Assembly (NCBI RefSeq): GCF_000208925.1
Contig: NW_001914943.1
Span: forward strand, 1 to 57,900
Direction: 5' to 3'
DNA length: 57,900 nt
DNA from: Entamoeba histolytica HM-1:IMSS
Taxonomy: Eukaryota > Evosea > Mastigamoebida > Endamoebidae
This document shows, one piece after another, positions 1 through 11,667 of this stretch. Both the position numbers and the translations under genes were made by a program. The notes beneath the pieces are model-generated. The model saw only the letters and a program-made list of their open reading frames with translations. It was not told the DNA's origin and did not search any database. Numbering within the stretch: position 1 is the stretch's first letter; the number at the start of each line of letters is the position of its first letter.

Positions 1-90
1 ATAAACAATATTATCATAATAGAAATAAATATCATAGTACCACACAAAGAAGGTACAAACATTATCAAAATAAGAAATCAAAGAAAAGAA

Positions 91-1047
91 ATGATTAAAA
101 TACAAAACCAAGAATATTGGAAAAGACTCTTTGAAGAAGAAATTAAAATACTTACACCACAAGAAATAGAAGAAATTAAAAATACCAAGATTAAAGAATA
201 TACATCATCAACAATATGGAGAAGATGGTATTTTCTTGCACGAGAAAAAACAAAACAATCAGAATGGAAGAAGAAATTATTAGTATGACTATGGAAGAAG
301 ACAATAATCAGTACAACCCAATTGAGATTAAAGACAATAGAATATACAATAACTATGTAATGAGTATTGAAAATGAAGAAGACGATGACCAAGATTCTAC
401 GAGAGAAAAAGAGGCTAGTAGAAGAGGAGAAGCTAGGCTTACTGATGAGAAGAAGAGGTTTACTAAAGGAGAGAAGAAGAGGCTGGTAGAAAAGGAAGAA
501 GAAACCAATGAAAAGAAAAAAAGAGTAGAAGAAATAGAGGAAAAAATAATAGAGGATATGAAAGAGAAAGAAGAAATGAAAAAGGAAATACAAATAAAAG
601 ACCAAACTATTAAAAAACTAACTAAGGATATTATGGCATTAAAGAAGAAGCATGAGAATGAGATAAACACAAAAAACAACGAGTGTGATAAAAATATTCA
701 AATTCCATGATGAATCTGAAAGGAAAAGGTCTGAAGTAAACAATTTAACACAATATTTACTCTTCATGAAAGATAAAGTATCTAAATTAGAAAATGAAAA
801 TACACAGGAAGAAAAGAAGAAAGATGAGATAAATGACAATATAACAGACTCATCTGAAACACAAATTGTGAATGACCTCTCCCCCAATGTGGTAGTAGCT
901 GATGAAATATCATCAAGTGAAGATGATCTTCCAAAAAAAAAAAGAAAGTTAACGCAGAAATCCATTGAAGAAATTGATATTCAGCATAAGAATATCACCA
1001 CATTTGAATTAGATAATCAAAAAAAAACGGGGGAAGCAAACAGATAG
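91..1047 (+). pseudogene. LINE ORF1 remnant (coiled-coil protein), frameshifted
   Basis: Three overlapping open stretches in different frames (91-288, 216-710, 685-1047) read as one lysine/glutamate-rich, helical protein with long heptad-like runs. It ends in a basic patch (PKKKRK) near 930-950. In Entamoeba LINEs ORF1 is a basic nucleic-acid-binding coiled-coil protein encoded upstream of the reverse transcriptase, which fits this position. The frame changes near 280 and 690 show it is broken. The family assignment rests on composition and position, since ORF1 has no strong catalytic motif. Confidence 0.6.
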
Positions 1048-1084
1048 AAAAGAAGAAATTTTAACACTCTATAAATGTTTTGTT

Positions 1085-4000
1085 TTGAAATTATTTGAAA
1101 GAAAATTAAGATGTCAACTAAAAGAAGAAATAATAGAAAGATTAATACATGAATTTGGAATTAAAGTAAATGATATTAATGAATATAAAGAAATAACAAA
1201 GAAGACATTTAAAATAAAGAATGAAATTAAAAGAGAAATCAATAGAATAATTGATGAAGAAATAATAAAACACCAATGGAAAGATAATGAGTTAAAAGAA
1301 ATAATATCAAAAGTGAACAAGAAAGAAGAAATAGAAGAAGAGGAGGTAATGAAAATAATTAAAGAAGAAGAAAAGAAAGAACATGAAGATGTACAATTTA
1401 TTAACTATTATTACAATAAGAAGAAAATACATCAAATAATCAATATTATTAATAAAAATGAAATAATAATCAATACATTAGATGATTACTACCATTATAT
1501 TAAATCTGTAGCTTCCACTATTAACATAATTAATAAAAATAAACAATAAAGAAGTAGAAAGAAAAGTATAGAAAGAATATTACAATCAAAAATATGTAGA
1601 TTAAGAGATTTACTTAATAATAAACAATATATGAAATTAAAAAGAATATTACATATTAAGAAATATGATATATATCATATTAAAATAAAAACAATTGAAC
1701 AAATAAACTATTATAAATACCTCCGAAAGATGAAAATAATAGAAATAGAAATAAGAAAGAATAATTGGAAAAGAATAAGATGGAATTATAAAATGATGAA
1801 ATATGGAAAAAAGACAACATCTAAATAAATCTAAAGAAGATGAATATCCAGATAATATCTCATCTATTAATTTCTGGAAATGAATCTATGAAACTAACAC
1901 TAATATAGATTTTATCTGAATATTAATTTATATGAAATATTAATAGAAAATAGAATTAATAATAGAATGTCAATAATCACTCCCAATGAACTAGATTGTG
2001 ATATTAAATTTACTGCTAACTGGAATGCACTGGGAGTTGATAAAATACAAGGATTTTGGATTAAATATTTAGAATAACCAATGAAATATTTAATAAAATT
2101 ATTTAATGAATGGTTAAATAATCCTAATGAAATACCTCCTCACTTTATTCAAGGAAGAACAATATTAATATATAAGAAATGAGATAAATTAGACCCACAG
2201 AATTACAAACCAATAACGTGCTTAAATTGTCTGTTAAAAGTGTATACATCAATATTAAAGATGAAAATAGAAAGCCAATTGATGCTAAATCAAATTGAAA
2301 AACAACTATCATTAAATCAAATTGGATGTAAGAAATACACATATGCATCAAAAGAATGATTATTATATAACACTATAATCCAACAATTATTATTAAAGGC
2401 TAAATGGAAGTTGGTAGAAAGATATTATGATATTTCTAAAGCATATGATAGTATTAACCACCAATGGATTAAACAATGCTTAATATATTTTAATATCCCA
2501 CTTGTAGTAATTAATAGTATATTATATATATTAAATAATACATATCTTAATTTAATTACAATCAAGAAAGTGTGAGTATAATTAATGTAGAAAGATGAAT
2601 AATACAAGGTGACAGCCTATCTCCACTTTTATTTGTATTATCTATTGATATATTATCTAAACAATTAGATAAACAAATAAGCAAATTAAATATTAAAATG
2701 AATGGAGAAGAAAAACAAGTCAAGTTAAATCACATATTGTATATGGATGATTTAAAGATAATGACTAATAGCCTCGATGAAATGGAAAAAGCCAACAAAT
2801 TAACTAAAGAAATATTTAATGCAATAGGATTAAAAATTAATGTAGAAAAGAGTGGGATAATGAATAATATTAATAGTCAAATAAATGGTGAATTAGCTGA
2901 ATTACCAAGAGTAACTAATGATAATCCTTATAAATATCTTTGTATAGAAATAGGAGATAAAATAAATATCAACAAATACTGTACAAGAATATTAAATGAT
3001 GTATCTTCTATTCTATCATCATTAAACACTATGAAATATAGCAGCCTCAATACAATAAGAAAGATTAATAGTGATATAATCTCCAAATTAAGATATGGAT
3101 TTAGTATTGTACCATGGAAACTAGGATAATTGGAGAAGATAGATAAACAAATAAGAAAATCATTGATACACCTCCAATTATACAGTAGAAATATCCCAAA
3201 AAGTAGAATATATGTTAAAATAAATGAAATGGGATTAGGATTAATGTCATCAAGAGATGAATGTGCTAAAGAATTATTAAGAATATATTTAAAATATAAG
3301 TGGAGATCAAGCACAGAAATAGGAGAAATGATAGAAGCAATAAAAGAAAATCCAAATGGAATAATTAAAAGAATGAAGAAAGTATTTGGTAAGAAGATTA
3401 ATTTTAATGAATTAATGAATATAATAGAATTAAATGAAAGAAAGCACAATGTAAAGAATGTATTTGAATTTGTAAATAATGAATTGAATGATAGATATCT
3501 AAATGAATGGAAAGAAAAGAAATGTGGTGAATATATAAGATGTAAAAATGGCACTTTCAATGATAAGAAATTAACAATAACCACTTGGAGGTCATTAAAT
3601 ATAAAAAGAAATGCATTCCTCCAAATAGTAAAGATGCAAGAATTTGTAACTATGACAGGAAATATTAAATCTAAAATACTCCAAAATGATGCTTTAAAAT
3701 ATTGTAAACATTGCCCTAACACAATTGCATCTATTATTCATATATTGTCAGGATGTCCTGTAATGAAAAAGAATCAAATATCAAAACATGATTATGTTTG
3801 TAAGCAAATATTTAAACAAATATTAATTACACATTTTAATGAATTTGATTCAATTGACTTTAATAATCCTCCTAAATGTATTAATAATGATAAAATGGTC
3901 ATAACTTACAACAAAGATTTATTGGTTAATGATAATTCTTTCCATGTTAGAATACTAGATATATATTATCAAAATATGAAAGAAAAGAAAGGATATATCA

Positions 4001-4377
4001 TAGATGTTGCTATATGTCAAGATAATAACTTAGAATTAAATTATATTCACAAAATAAATAAATACAAAGATTTACAAGAGAAATTAAGAAACAATAGAGA
4101 ATTAATATATGTAGAAATAATACCTGTAATATTATCAATAAATGGATTAATACACAAAGAGTCAGTAAGAAGATTAAAAACACTAAAATTACAATTAGAC
4201 TTTACCAAAATCCTACGAACAATAATTATCAAAAATATGAAAGACTTAATTTTTTACATATTCAATTCCATCAGCACATTAGAAGAAGAACAATCTAATG
4301 CGAGCATGCTAGAAATGAACTCTATTACATCAATAGAGCATATTGAAGAAACTGAAATAATCACTTCTCAATAATCA
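1085..4377 (+). pseudogene. LINE ORF2 remnant: reverse transcriptase plus restriction-like endonuclease
   Basis: The N-terminal part is open at 1085-1549 and then repeatedly interrupted. RT landmarks can be read across the breaks: WNALGVDKIQGFW near 2010, DPQNYKPITCLN near 2190, YDISKAYDSINH near 2426, QGDSLSPLLF near 2604 and LYMDDLKIM near 2737. A single TAA at ~3127 splits the thumb region from a long open segment (3130-4374). That segment carries a C-X2-C-X8-H-X4-C knuckle (3703-3756) and then an IIDVAICQD...KINKYKDL region. The latter matches the catalytic region of REL (R2/R4-like) endonucleases, although the usual PD is ID here. The protein would nick target DNA and copy the element RNA in place; this copy cannot make it intact. 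Confidence 0.85.
4320..4338 (+). other. LINE 3' stem-loop (7-bp stem)
   Basis: CTCTATT (4320-4326), loop ACATC, then AATAGAG (4332-4338). It lies inside the last codons of ORF2 and directly before the stretch shared with the SINE at 26 kb (ATTGAAGAAACTGA...TCACTTCTCAA). The SINE has a stem at the same place with a compensatory change. This suggests it is the RNA structure recognised by the element's reverse transcriptase; that role is inferred. Confidence 0.6.
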
Positions 4378-4721
4378 TAAAATCCAATAATGGATATATC
4401 TATTAATTGATATTTTTAATACTTTTTTTTTATTTAATTCAATAATTTTATTATTTTTTTATTTCTTCATTATACTATATATTCATCTTAAATACCCTAT
4501 CTCATTATTAGTATTTCTGCTTTCCTTACAACGGCAAAGACATTTTATTCTTTGTGCAGTGGGAATAGAAAGCTATATTAATATTGGTGCTTTACCCTTG
4601 AAAATTTCTTTTAATTTTTAAGTCAAAAACATCATATAATTATCTTTAAACTTTTTTTTGATAAAATAAGTAATTCATATAATTTTAATTTATACCATTT
4701 TTTATTTAATTTCTTTATTTT

Positions 4722-4740
4722 TTTTAATTAAGACACTTTT
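4722..4740 (+). repeat. Target-site duplication, left copy (SINE at 4.7-5.3 kb)
   Basis: TTTTAATTAAGACACTTTT, 19 bp, is repeated exactly at 5293-5311 on the other side of the SINE. Confidence 0.85.
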
Positions 4741-4753
4741 TCGAGATCGAAGG

Positions 4754-4807
4754 TGGCACGTCTGAAACACCACACACAAACCCTAGTACAAATTCATTCT
4801 TCGACTC
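4754..4807 (+). promoter_or_regulatory. tRNA-like A box / B box pair in SINE 5' module
   Basis: TGGCACGTCTG (4754-4764) resembles a Pol III A box (TRGYNNANNNG, one mismatch). CTTCGACTC (4799-4807) resembles a B box (GWTCRANNC, first base differs). The start-to-start spacing of 45 nt is tRNA-like. The same pair occurs in the SINE at 26 kb. Promoter activity is inferred. Confidence 0.45.
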
Positions 4808-5212
4808 TCCCAGTTATTATCTGGTTATGACGGTGCTTTTGAATTAGGAATGTATTAGGGAAGCTGCAAAGGGTGCAGCAAGAGAATACAGTAGAATATT
4901 ACATGGATGTAATATAAGAATCTACTGAGGTGTGGGTATGACTAAAAGAAGATTAGTCAAAGCAAGACTAAAAAGAAAATTAGTCAAAGTAATACAGTAG
5001 TAATAAAATAATTCCTTCTCCCATTCATAAAATAAGAAAAATGAAATTCCTTAAAATTAAGGCAGAAAACAAACAAAGGCTTAAAAAGAAGAAATAAGCA
5101 GAAGAAGTTTGAAAAACCTTAATAAGAAGAAATAAAAGAAAGAAGTGCTTTCCTCATTTTGCAAAACAAACCTAAATGATAGGTTCAACAAAGAGATTAC
5201 TCTTTTTTAATA

Positions 5213-5244
5213 AGCTCAGGGATGGGATTAGTCTCCCCTGAGCT
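5213..5244 (+). other. SINE 3' hairpin
   Basis: AGCTCAGGGA pairs with TCCCCTGAGCT (one bulged base), giving a ~10-bp GC-rich stem in very AT-rich surroundings, about 50 nt before the SINE end. It could be the site recognised by a LINE reverse transcriptase or simply a stable RNA end. Confidence 0.55.
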
Positions 5245-5292
5245 AGGAAGAATAGATGAAAAATCTATTAATACTTAATTAATTACTTTTTC

Positions 5293-5311
5293 TTTTAATT
5301 AAGACACTTTT
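5293..5311 (+). repeat. Target-site duplication, right copy (SINE at 4.7-5.3 kb)
   Basis: An exact copy of the 19 bp at 4722-4740. Confidence 0.85.
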
Positions 5312-5339
5312 CCAATGAAAAATATTACAACAAATTTTA

Positions 5340-6725
5340 AATGTCATGATTATTGTGTAATAACAATGTGTATTGTAAAAAAAGCAAACAAAACATAGAA
5401 ATTCAGTGTCATACAATAAAAAAAAAAAGAAATGTCAATAGCAATAAATGGCATAACAATAATAATAAAGGTAAACGATACACCAAAGAAAAAAATGGTA
5501 TGATATTCTTCAAGAAGTATATTCAATCAAAAAAGATAATTGAAAAGACGAAAGAAGAGTTTAAATAAAAAACAAAAGACAATGAAGAAAAGATAATAAA
5601 ATAAATGAAGAAGAAGTTAAAAACAATCCAATTAAAGAAATGAAAGATAGATGTAAAATTTCAAGAATAATAAATAACAAAGAAAGTACAAAGAAAGTAC
5701 AAGAAATACAAGAAAAGAAATTTAATTTAATTGAAGTGTTGTATTGTTTTGAATTAATTGGTTAAATAAGAAATTATATAAGAAATTAAGAAATGAACAA
5801 ATTGAAAGCATAATAAAAGCAACAAACATCAATGTCAATAATGAAAAAGAATATATTAAATATATTAAAATATCACATAAAATAAAAGAAAATACTAAAA
5901 GGCACATTAAAATGAAAGTAAATGATATAATAGAAGAGTAGAGTGTAATTCAATAATAAAAAACTTCATATTAAAGAATAACTCTACAGAAATTGATGAA
6001 GAATACCTTAACACTCTCATCAATAAAGTGAAAGAAATGAAAATAGAAAAATGTTCAAACATTAATTACTACTTTCAAAGAAACGAAGCTGACCGATTAA
6101 TAATGGAAATTAATAATAGATGGATATGGTCAGGAAGCAGAATGCAGGATCTGCAAGATGATATGAAGAGGATTTCAATGATTATGCACCTCTATCTCCA
6201 AAACAAAATAATAAGAAATAAATTTGATGAAATAAAAGAAATATAAATAAAATCAATAGACTAGAAGATTTGGTCAAGGGAAGGAAATGGTACAGAATAA
6301 AGTGCATCATGAAATTAAAAGAATATGATGAAGAAGGAATAAAAGTTAAAGCACTAGAAAGAATAAAATACCTAAAATATATGATGACAATGATCAAAGA
6401 AAGAATTAAATTTAATAAAAATGAAATAGTCAGAATCAATACAAATAAAATCATGTTTGATTCTAACAAGAAAATTAAAATAAGGAAGAAACAAAAAATG
6501 AAATATATCCAAATAACGATATTACTTTAGAATATTGGAAATCGTTATATGAAACACAGGTGAAATTAAATAAAGATAATTGGAAAATAAAACAAATCAC
6601 CTCATGGAATGAAAGATATTTCAATTATGATAATGTCATAATAACATTAAATGAATTAAATTTAAGTATAATGAAAATAAGTAACTGGAAAGCACCAGGA
6701 ATAGACACTATACAACTTTAATAAA
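5340..6725 (+). mobile_element. Second, more decayed LINE remnant (5' two-thirds)
   Basis: A-rich plus-strand DNA whose broken frames match the LINE at 1-4450. The 5353-5568 segment is lysine/asparagine-rich like ORF1. The 5740-5930 segment aligns by eye with the start of ORF2. The stretch at 6685-6715 reads NWKAPGIDTIQ, the same RT-domain motif as WNALGVDKIQ in the first LINE. The homology ends just after this motif, so the catalytic RT part and endonuclease are missing. The surviving open stretches (6028-6246, 6270-6530) are fragments and not genes. Confidence 0.65.
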
Positions 6726-7130
6726 AGAAAAATACAAAGATAAAATATAAGTAATAGATAAGAATAATACAACCAATGTTGTAAATGATATGAGTAATGT
6801 TGTTAATAAAAATAATAATGGAGATAAATGAAGAAAATAAATGATAATAAAGAAATAAAGAATAAAGAAAATAGAGAAATTAAGAAATATAGAAAACAAA
6901 TTGAAACAAATGAATAGTAAATACCTCAAGTATTAGATTAAAGACAGAATTAAAGATTGACATTGTAAAAGAAATTAACAAAAGTGTCATTAAAAAATAC
7001 GATAAACGTAATGAAATATCAACTCCATCACGTTCAAACAAATATTGTGGAAATACTATAAAAACTCAAGTACTTGATCGTTCTGGAATTAATAAAGAAT
7101 AATTAAAACTAATTCTAATTAATACTTAGT
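6726..7130 (+). other. A-rich DNA with a short orphan coding-like tail
   Basis: No gene. The reading frame ending at the TAA near 7098 (…NKYCGNTIKTQVLDRSGINKE) has less biased composition than its surroundings and may be the tail of a retroelement or of a lost gene. I do not recognise it. Confidence 0.35.
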
Positions 7131-8525
7131 TCATTATTTTTTTAATTATTTTTCACATTAAATGTAATACCTTCTTGAATAAAAACAAAACAACAACTTA
7201 TATTATTTTATCATTATTGAATGTACATTTTATTTTATTATCTGTTTAATGATGTAAATTATAGAAGATAATTCTTAATTGTTTATTTAATTAAAGAAAT
7301 GATATTCTATGTTTTATTAATTTATTTTTTATTTGTTTCAGTCATCAAATGATTAATGTTATTAACATTCATATTCAATGTTTGTGTATTATTTGGCAAC
7401 GAAAAAAAAAGCAAATAATTGAAACAGAAGAGAATGAAAGATATAAAAGAATAAAAAGAAAGTAAAAAGTAGATGAAGATGAAGAAAGAATAAAAGTAGA
7501 AAGGAGAGAAGATAAAAAGAAAGAAGATAAAGTGTAATAAAACAAAAGAGATGATAAAAGAAGAAAAGAAAGAAAAAAACAAAGGATGCAAAATTTATTG
7601 AAACAAATAAAAAAAGTGCAAAATTTAATGATGCAAAATATTTAGCAACATATTTTATTGATGCAAAATATTTTGAAATAAAAATAAATCATCATTTGAT
7701 ATTATTATTATATTTGATAATAAATTATATTATATATTAAATACATCATATTTCTTTATTATTTATCTTTCTTTTTATTATTTCATATATTAAATTATTA
7801 TTCATTCATTTATTATTTACATTTCATTTATTAAATAAAATGAAAATGAAATTGTAAAATATCAATTAAATATTCATGAATAATAATTTATTAATATTTA
7901 ATAATTGAAATAACAAATAATAAAGTAACAATAATGATATATTCAATATATTCTTTATTTGATTTGTTCAATATTAGATTATTCTATTTCATTATCATTT
8001 CATTATCTTCATTATTTTATTTTATTTATTATTTCATATTCATTTATTATTTTTTAAAATCAAATAAACAATAATATTGATATTCATTCATCATATTCAT
8101 TTAATATAATAAATATACACAACATTTCAGAATAAAGAATGAATAATTAACATTGAAAATATTGAATTATTTAATATTTTGTTCAACATAAAATCAATAA
8201 AACATATATTTTGATAATACACAAATGAAATAATAAAGAAATATACAATACACAAGAATTAATAAAAAAGAAATAAAAAGAATAAATGAATATAAAATTG
8301 ATAAATAATAGAAGAAAGAAATAGAAAAACAATGAAAAACAAATAATATAAAAAGAATAAAAATATATAAAAGAATAAAAAGAAAGTAGAAGAAGAATAT
8401 AAAAATAATAAATCACAAAGATGTAATAAAATATGAAAAGAAGAAATAAAAAGTGTATTTTTAATGTAAAAATTAGAAATATTCAATAAAAAGTGTCTAA
8501 TTTAATGATGTAAAATAATTAATAT
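7131..8525. other. Low-complexity AT-rich region with scattered GATGCAAAAT words
   Basis: About 1.4 kb of almost pure A/T sequence. GATGCAAAAT or close variants recur around 7585-7680. The same word forms a palindrome in the repeat arms at 9240-9259 and 57132-57151, so this may be a diverged relative of that repeat. The open frames here are runs of Phe/Ile/Tyr/Leu codons and I do not accept them as genes. Confidence 0.5.
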
Positions 8526-9312
8526 TATTTTATTAATGAAAAATATTTTACTATTTTTATATTTATTATTTATATGTATAACTTCATCATGATGTTTATT
8601 ATATAATCAATCATATGTGTTATGTTATTATAACATATAATAAGTGATAAAATATAAATGAAAATGATATGAATATATGATATAGAATATAAAAACAAAA
8701 GAATAATAAGAATAAATGATAAATAAAAGGAGAAATGATAATCAATGATATAATAATAAAATCAAAGTATAAAAGATAAAATTAAAATTAATATAAATAA
8801 AAACAGAATAAATATAAAATGAAAATAGATATAAATGATAATAATATAAAAAATGATAAAGATGAATAAACAAATACATTTAAATAGAAAAAGAATAACA
8901 ATAAGAAAATCTAAATAATATAAACATAAAAATAATAAAATAAGAATAATATAATAATATATAGATAATAAGAATAACACAATGATATACATAATATAAA
9001 CAGAGAAATAAAAAATATAAAAATACGATAGATAAATAACATATAAATAAAAGAATAAAAAGAATAAAAATAAAAATGATTCATCAAATCATCTATTTCA
9101 TTAATATTTCATACAAAATGAATAGAAATGATTATAAAATATAAACATAAATATTTATATATTCTGTATTTATCATATTTTTTTATTTTTTTTTTATTTT
9201 TATTTTAGGAGCAAAATATAATAAATGGAATATTCTATGGATGCAAATTATTTTGCATCTTTTTTCTTTTTTGTAAATTATTTAGATGCATTTTTTCTTT
9301 GCTAATTTTCGT
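8526..9312 (+). repeat. Long inverted repeat, left arm (~0.8 kb)
   Basis: The reverse complement of this stretch is found at 57071-57900. Matching landmarks include the ATAACTTCATCATG block, TATGTTATTATAACATA, ATGATATGAATATATGATATAG, GGAGCAAAATATAATAAATGG, GATGCAAATTATTTTGCATC and the end AAATTATTTAGATGCA...GCTAATTTTCGT. Homology stops sharply at GCTAATTTTCGT (9312) and on the other side runs up to the window edge. It could be an Entamoeba AT-rich interspersed repeat (ERE-like). I see no coding capacity. Confidence 0.8.
9240..9259. repeat. Perfect short inverted repeat inside the repeat arm
   Basis: GATGCAAATTATTTTGCATC has an 8-bp stem and a TTAT loop. The other arm has GATGCAAAATAATTTGCATC at 57132-57151, so the palindrome is kept in both copies. 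Confidence 0.7.
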
Positions 9313-10670
9313 GCCTTTTCATCCAATGTCTTTATATTAATGTTCGTGATTTATTTCTCCATCTTTATATTCTCCTCTTTTATATCAACATTACTCCATC
9401 AATTCTTTCATATTATTAATCATTTTATCTTTTATCATTATTTAAAATTGAATTTATAATGTTTTGTTTATCATTCCTATTGTTTCTCTATTGAATATTC
9501 AATTTTGGAATAATAATGTAATTTATTTGATTTTAATATATTTCGTGTTAATTAATTTTATACATTTCTATTGTACTAATAAATATTAATTTTATCTTTT
9601 TATCATTTACAATTATCATATCATTTGTTATGCTTATTTTATCTTTTATATAAATATATCTTCTTTTATGAAATATTCACTTTTACTGATTATTTCTTGT
9701 TTCAATACATTGACTATTTCTTTATTTTCTATTCTTCCTTAGTTTTTATCATTTTCATTTGTATTGTAGTTTAATTTCATTTTATTCTCCGTTCTGTTTG
9801 GATAATTTGTTATTTATTTCATTTAATTTTAATTTATTAATATATTTCATTCTATTTATTCTTTCATTATGTTACTAATGCATATACATTATTCTTATTT
9901 TGTATAATTTGATAAATTTCATTACATTCACTTTTATTATTTCTTTTATCATATGATTTATAAAATCTCTTCATTTTAAATTCGTATTTCATTTATTGCT
10001 GTGATTATTCATATTCGTTATTATCTTATTATTTCATAATCTTGTTCTTCAATATTTCTTTTATTCTTCTCTTTTATACTCTTTATCTTGTTTATTTCTT
10101 TTTATTTCTATTATTATTTTTCAATTTATTAATGTTTATTTATCATTAATGTGATTTGCCATTAATTCTATTAAATTGTGGAATTGATTTGAAGTATAAA
10201 TCAATATTCTATTTGTTCGTATTTCTCTTTTTATTTCATCCTTTTATCTTTTATCAATTTCTATTATATTCTTTGTTTACTTTTATTTTCTTTATTTTCA
10301 TTTTGTTATTTATTATATTTAATTAATATCATTAATATTTCTTCTCTTCTTCTATTTAGTACTTTATTTCTCATGTTCTTTACTTTCTCTAGTTTTATCG
10401 GATTTTCTTCTTTCGATTCTTTTTCTTTTATCTTTTTCTTTTTTTGTTTTGTTGTTCATGTTTCTCTATTCTTTATTTTTCTTCATTTATTTTCTTCATT
10501 TCTTCAACCTCTTCTTGTTTATGTTTTTTGTCTTTTCTTTATTCATATATATTTTCTTTTTTGTTTCTCTCATCATAATATTGATTAAATATTCAATTCT
10601 CACTATGATAATTGTAATTATGCCAATTACTTTTAAATTTACTATGAGTGTTTTAAATGATATTATGTTA
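9313..10670. other. T-rich degenerate DNA, no gene; possibly old minus-strand retroelement sequence
   Basis: Strongly T-rich on the plus strand. The minus strand reads as Lys/Glu/Asn-rich fragments (for example 10360-10600) similar in composition to LINE ORF1. I could not find a diagnostic reverse transcriptase motif, so a LINE origin is only a guess. The plus-strand open frames (10373-10588, 10449-10673) are low-complexity Phe/Leu runs. Confidence 0.35.
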
Positions 10671-11667
10671 TGATGTTTATAAATGTTATAAAAATGAATA
10701 AAGTGAATCTGATTATTATTTTGTTGATACTGAATATAAATATATCCATAATAAATCGTCCCAATCAAATTGTTAGTGTAAATTATTTTATGACTTTCAT
10801 GACATAATGTGTTGTTGAAATAAAGATTAATATGAACTAAAAAAGAGAATAAAGACTATTTATTCTGTTATTATTAAATTATCAACCGTCATATTGATCT
10901 AATAACTTTAAGTATATTTAAAAATATTGGTATTATAATGATGATAATAATTACACTTTAAAAAGATAAAATATTACTTTCAATAAAATATTCGTAGTAA
11001 ATTAAATATTGTATTTATTGATTTGAATAAATGAATAAAACAATTAATATTTATTATATAAATATGAGATTCATATTAAAAATGCAATAAATCATCAAAA
11101 AGAACCAACACAATCAAGACAGAATAAAAATAAATAAGAAGATATAAAAAAGAAAGTAACAAATATTTGATCGGGATAATCAAAAAATTGAAATTTAATT
11201 AACTAAAACCTTGTATTAGGTATGATAATCTGATTTATTTTGAAAGAGTTGAGATAAAAAATAATTTAAACGGTAAAAATAAAAATAATAGTAAATATTA
11301 AATTAAGGTTATTACAAAGTATTAACCGATTAACTAAGTAAGAATTTCTTCCCTTCTTTCATTCTTTTTCAAGTCTTCTTCATCTGGTTCTAACTATAAA
11401 TATAGAAATAAGAATAAGGAAGGATAAAACAAAATGACAAAAAAAGAGAGGCAATAATAATCAGAAGAACATTCAAGAGAATTAACAAAAGCCTAAAACT
11501 AAAAGGAGAAAAGAAGAAAATCAAGTATAAAAATAAGATAGGATTGAATAAAATAAAATAATATTAAACTAATAAAAAAAATTAAATTTTAATTAAAGTC
11601 TTGAACTACCTTATTTTTAGAAGTATTTGTATTATTTATTTATATCTCTAAAAATTAAAATAACAAA
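10671..11667. other. Intergenic AT-rich spacer
   Basis: About 1 kb upstream of the PDI-like gene. I see no gene, RNA or repeat in it. Confidence 0.5.

Larger units (their letters stand above)
1..4450 (+). mobile_element. LINE retrotransposon (EhLINE-type), 5' end outside window, degenerate
   Basis: Plus-strand non-LTR retrotransposon. The order is a Lys/Glu-rich coiled-coil ORF1 (to ~1047), then ORF2 with reverse transcriptase motifs (YDISKAYDS, QGDSLSPLLF, YMDD), a CCHC knuckle and an endonuclease-like C-terminus ending at 4374. After the ORF2 stop comes a short AT-rich 3' tail. Both ORFs are cut by stops and frameshifts, so this copy looks inactive. The 3' end is related to the 3' end of the SINE at 26 kb, the known LINE/SINE partnership in Entamoeba. 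The exact 3' boundary is approximate because no target-site duplication can be checked when the 5' end is missing. Confidence 0.85.
4741..5292 (+). mobile_element. SINE (EhSINE-type), ~550 bp, with target-site duplication
   Basis: A non-coding element of about 550 bp flanked by an exact 19-bp direct repeat. Its first ~100 nt are clearly related to the SINE at 26153. Shared landmarks are GGCACGTC, ACACCAC, AAACCCTA, the TTCGA.TCTCCCAG block and CTGGTTATGACG. Downstream it differs: A-rich, with TTAGTCAAAG-type repeats near 4955-5000, and it ends in a strong hairpin (5213-5244) followed by a T-rich tail. It lacks the 3' module that the other SINE shares with the LINE at 1-4450, so it probably used a different LINE's reverse transcriptase. 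Its size is normal for Entamoeba SINEs. Confidence 0.85.

Noticed and set aside
78..605. 175-codon minus-strand hydrophobic frame
   Set aside because: Antisense shadow of the A-rich LINE ORF1 on the plus strand.
2928..3722. 264-codon minus-strand frame
   Set aside because: Antisense of LINE ORF2, which has real RT and CCHC motifs on the plus strand.
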